In this document: one piece after another, positions 6,181 through 7,208 of the stretch
How positions within the stretch are numbered: the stretch's first letter is position 1
Layout of the letters: the number at the start of each line of letters is the position of its first letter
Origin: Pseudomonadota bacterium
Lineage (GTDB): Bacteria; Desulfobacterota; Syntrophia; Syntrophales; JADFWA01
Assembly (NCBI GenBank): GCA_030596145.1
Contig: JAUVKS010000092.1
Span: 1-7,208, forward strand
Direction: 5' to 3'
DNA: 7,208 nt
The notes under the pieces: generated by a model
What the model was told of the DNA's origin: nothing
Database searches by the model: none
The model's input: only the letters and a program-made list of their open reading frames with translations
Translations under genes and position numbers: made by a program

Positions 6181-6369
6181 GTAACAATTGTTTATCTTAC
6201 GGGTTAAAGTCCCGCCCAGGGAATTGTTTGTGCGCCTTGGTAGTTCAAGGGAGCGGCGTTCGAGTAATCGGGAGTCGGAGGAGTTCGACAAAAGGAAGAA
6301 GTCTCTAACAAGAAGGTAAGGTGTGTGGAGGAAACGCTGGCGGTTCCCCACCGCCACACACCTCGCACG
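6181..6369 (+). ncRNA. Structured RNA resembling the 5' domain of a group II intron, probable remnant
   Basis: This stretch is denser in GC and pairing than the DNA after it. Hairpins seen directly: CGGG 6200-6203 with CCCG 6211-6214 around TTAAAGT; CCTTG 6235-6239 with CAAGG 6246-6250; GTCGGA 6274-6279 with TTCGAC 6284-6289 (one G-T pair); AGGTGTG 6319-6325 with CACACCT 6357-6363 enclosing TGGCGGT 6338-6344 with ACCGCCA 6350-6356. GTGCG at 6230-6234 pairs with CGCAC at 6364-6368 and would close the array. GTGCG is the usual 5' start of bacterial group II introns. The segments GAGTAATCGGGAGTCGGA and CTAACAAGAAGGTAAGGTG look to me like domain I-IV sequence of such introns; this is recalled pattern, not an alignment. 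No reverse transcriptase frame and no domain V hairpin follow before 6832. A cis-regulatory or unrelated structured RNA is the alternative. Exact ends are uncertain. Confidence 0.42.
6319..6363. repeat. Inverted repeat / compound hairpin
   Basis: AGGTGTGTGG (6319-6328) is perfectly inverted as CCACACACCT (6354-6363). A second perfect inner stem, TGGCGGT (6338-6344) with ACCGCCA (6350-6356), shares the CCA and has a TCCCC loop. The hairpin is strong but is followed by CGCACGTTAC, not a run of T, so it is not a typical intrinsic terminator of the operon. It is most likely a part of the structured RNA around it. Confidence 0.7.
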
Positions 6370-6831
6370 TTACATACCCTAAAATTCAACATAGTTGCCT
6401 CCTCAAGAAAACAAAGAACAGAAACAGTTTTTCACATGTATGGAATTAATATCGTAACTTTGTTGCCAATTTTCAAAGGTAAAACATTGCTATAGTATCT
6501 TGAAAAAATAACGTACCGAAATTCCAATGTATTCGTTTAATATCGTCATTTATACTATCGAAGCTAAAATCGCAAACAGCTTGCCAGTCGCTTCACAGCA
6601 GTTATCAGTTATATGAACTTCGAAAATTGACAACTGAGTTATGATATTGATTCCCTGTATGCGATTTACGGAAATAAATAAAGATGAGTCAAGAGCAAGC
6701 TTGATCCGTTTCCTTTCGAAATTTGGCTAAAAAACATGGTCCTTCAAAATGCCCCGTCTTCCGGTGTAACGACTTGATATGATTTAATATGGATTTGCAG
6801 ATTGATATGGGTTATGTAAAGAACAAAAATA
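6370..6831. other. AT-rich intergenic stretch without recognisable genes
   Basis: About 460 bases lie between the structured RNA and the alpha/beta-hydrolase gene. All frames on both strands are broken by frequent stops, and I see no tRNA, no terminator with a T tract and no long repeat. A short direct repeat TTGATATG occurs at 6774-6781 and 6802-6809, upstream of the hydrolase start. A TTGACA at 6627-6632 has no -10-like box at normal spacing. The promoter of the downstream gene must lie here or in the RNA-like region, but I cannot place it. The change in composition suits a degraded insertion or ordinary intergenic DNA. Confidence 0.6.
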
Positions 6832-7208
6832 ATGATGAGTGAGCAAATGTTAGATAAGCCAAAGGAAAATCCGTCCGATGCCGATTATGTGACCCATCTT
6901 TCGGGAATTCGGTCTCTGCACCATTTGAAAAAATTTCACACCATTCCAGGCTTCAAAATCGGAGGGGCCTATGAGATAGGCGATAAATCTAAATACGAGT
7001 TCGGCGGCAAAGGAGGAACGTCCCTGGAATCCCTTGACGCCGGCGCTCTCAGGACAGCCTACATTGCAGTGGGAACTCCGGAAAGAGACAGTGAAGGCCG
7101 TATTACCAACGCAATCATCATAAATTCCTATTATGCGGGGGATGCGGCATTATGCTACTATTTCTGGTATGAAGGGCAGGAGGGAAATGATTTCTCTAAG
7201 GGGCCTGT
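6832..7208 (+). CDS. Alpha/beta-hydrolase of the homoserine O-acetyltransferase (MetX)-like family (3'-partial)
   Basis: The frame opens at ATG 6832 after a stop at 6817-6819 and remains open to the right edge (125 codons). The visible part has a polar leader (about 35 residues), then the strand FHTIPGFKIGG. It is followed by LRTAYIAVGTPERDSEGRIT (residues 80-99), NAIIINSYYAGDAA, and finally YFWYEGQEGN leading into SKGP. This matches the N-terminal core of MetX-like alpha/beta hydrolases, in which a strand YxTYGTLN is followed by a strand with NAxLxxHxxxG and then the IGPG segment. The catalytic Ser, Asp and His lie beyond the window, so acyltransfer cannot be told from hydrolysis. Many anaerobe members of this family are annotated only as alpha/beta fold hydrolases. 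The ribosome site is weak (AAAGAA about 8 bases upstream), and the ATGs at 6835 and 6847 are alternative starts. It is separated from the redox operon by about 690 bases and probably unrelated to it. Confidence 0.75.
   Translation, partial: MMSEQMLDKPKENPSDADYVTHLSGIRSLHHLKKFHTIPGFKIGGAYEIGDKSKYEFGGKGGTSLESLDAGALRTAYIAVGTPERDSEGRITNAIIINSYYAGDAALCYYFWYEGQEGNDFSKGP

Noticed and set aside
6319..6363. Strong hairpin as the operon's intrinsic terminator
   Set aside because: There is no T tract after the stem; the sequence continues CGCACGTTAC and pairs with GTGCG upstream instead.
6163..6392. Short minus-strand frames of 62 to 64 codons over the structured RNA region
   Set aside because: They overlap each other and the inverted repeats, have no ribosome site that I can see and no recognisable domain.
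6627..6632. TTGACA as a sigma-70 -35 box
   Set aside because: No TATAAT-like hexamer lies 15 to 19 bases downstream, so a promoter cannot be supported.
1..7208. CRISPR array, tRNA or rRNA genes
   Set aside because: No regularly spaced repeats and no cloverleaf or rRNA-like stretches were seen on reading both strands.

Overview
The window looks like chromosomal DNA of an anaerobic bacterium, most likely a syntrophic or sulfate-reducing Desulfobacterota member (Syntrophus/Smithella-like). This assignment is inferred from gene content: iron-sulfur-rich cytoplasmic redox enzymes, a formate dehydrogenase of the short FdhA type, Hdr/Mvh-type electron carriers and an aldehyde:ferredoxin oxidoreductase (AOR) relative. 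No phylogenetic marker is present, so the level of assignment is modest.

Bases 1-6139 are one tightly packed operon on the + strand. In order it holds: the last 47 codons of a protein resembling the MvhD/FlpD hydrogenase iron-sulfur subunit (1-146); an FdhB/FrhB-like iron-sulfur subunit (149-1000); a molybdenum/tungsten formate dehydrogenase catalytic subunit with Cys, not Sec, at the active site (990-3032); a small HdrC-like protein with a zinc-ribbon-like tail (3025-3486); a fusion of a four-cluster ferredoxin to a NapH-type polytopic membrane iron-sulfur protein (3495-4802); and a short, degenerate AOR-family protein (4799-6139). Neighbouring genes overlap by 4 to 11 bases or are separated by 2 to 8 bases, so they are probably co-transcribed and translationally coupled.

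The likely working model is a cytoplasmic formate dehydrogenase (formate <-> CO2 + 2e-). Its electrons pass through the FdhB-like subunit to an MvhD/Hdr-type module upstream. They may also reach the membrane through the HdrC-like protein and the ferredoxin-NapH fusion. None of these proteins shows a Sec or Tat signal, so the soluble parts should lie in the cytoplasm. The AOR-like protein keeps all four predicted cluster cysteines but has lost most residues that hold the tungsten-pterin cofactor. It may therefore be an electron-transfer or structural subunit rather than an aldehyde oxidase. The combination is the most unusual thing in the window.

Bases 6140-6831 contain no convincing protein gene. 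The first part (about 6181-6369) can fold into several nested hairpins and resembles the 5' (domain I-like) RNA of a group II intron, without a reverse transcriptase gene or domain V in the window; it is probably a remnant. The rest (6370-6831) is AT-rich and featureless. At 6832 an alpha/beta-hydrolase gene of the homoserine O-acetyltransferase (MetX)-like family begins and runs off the right edge; it appears to be a separate transcription unit.
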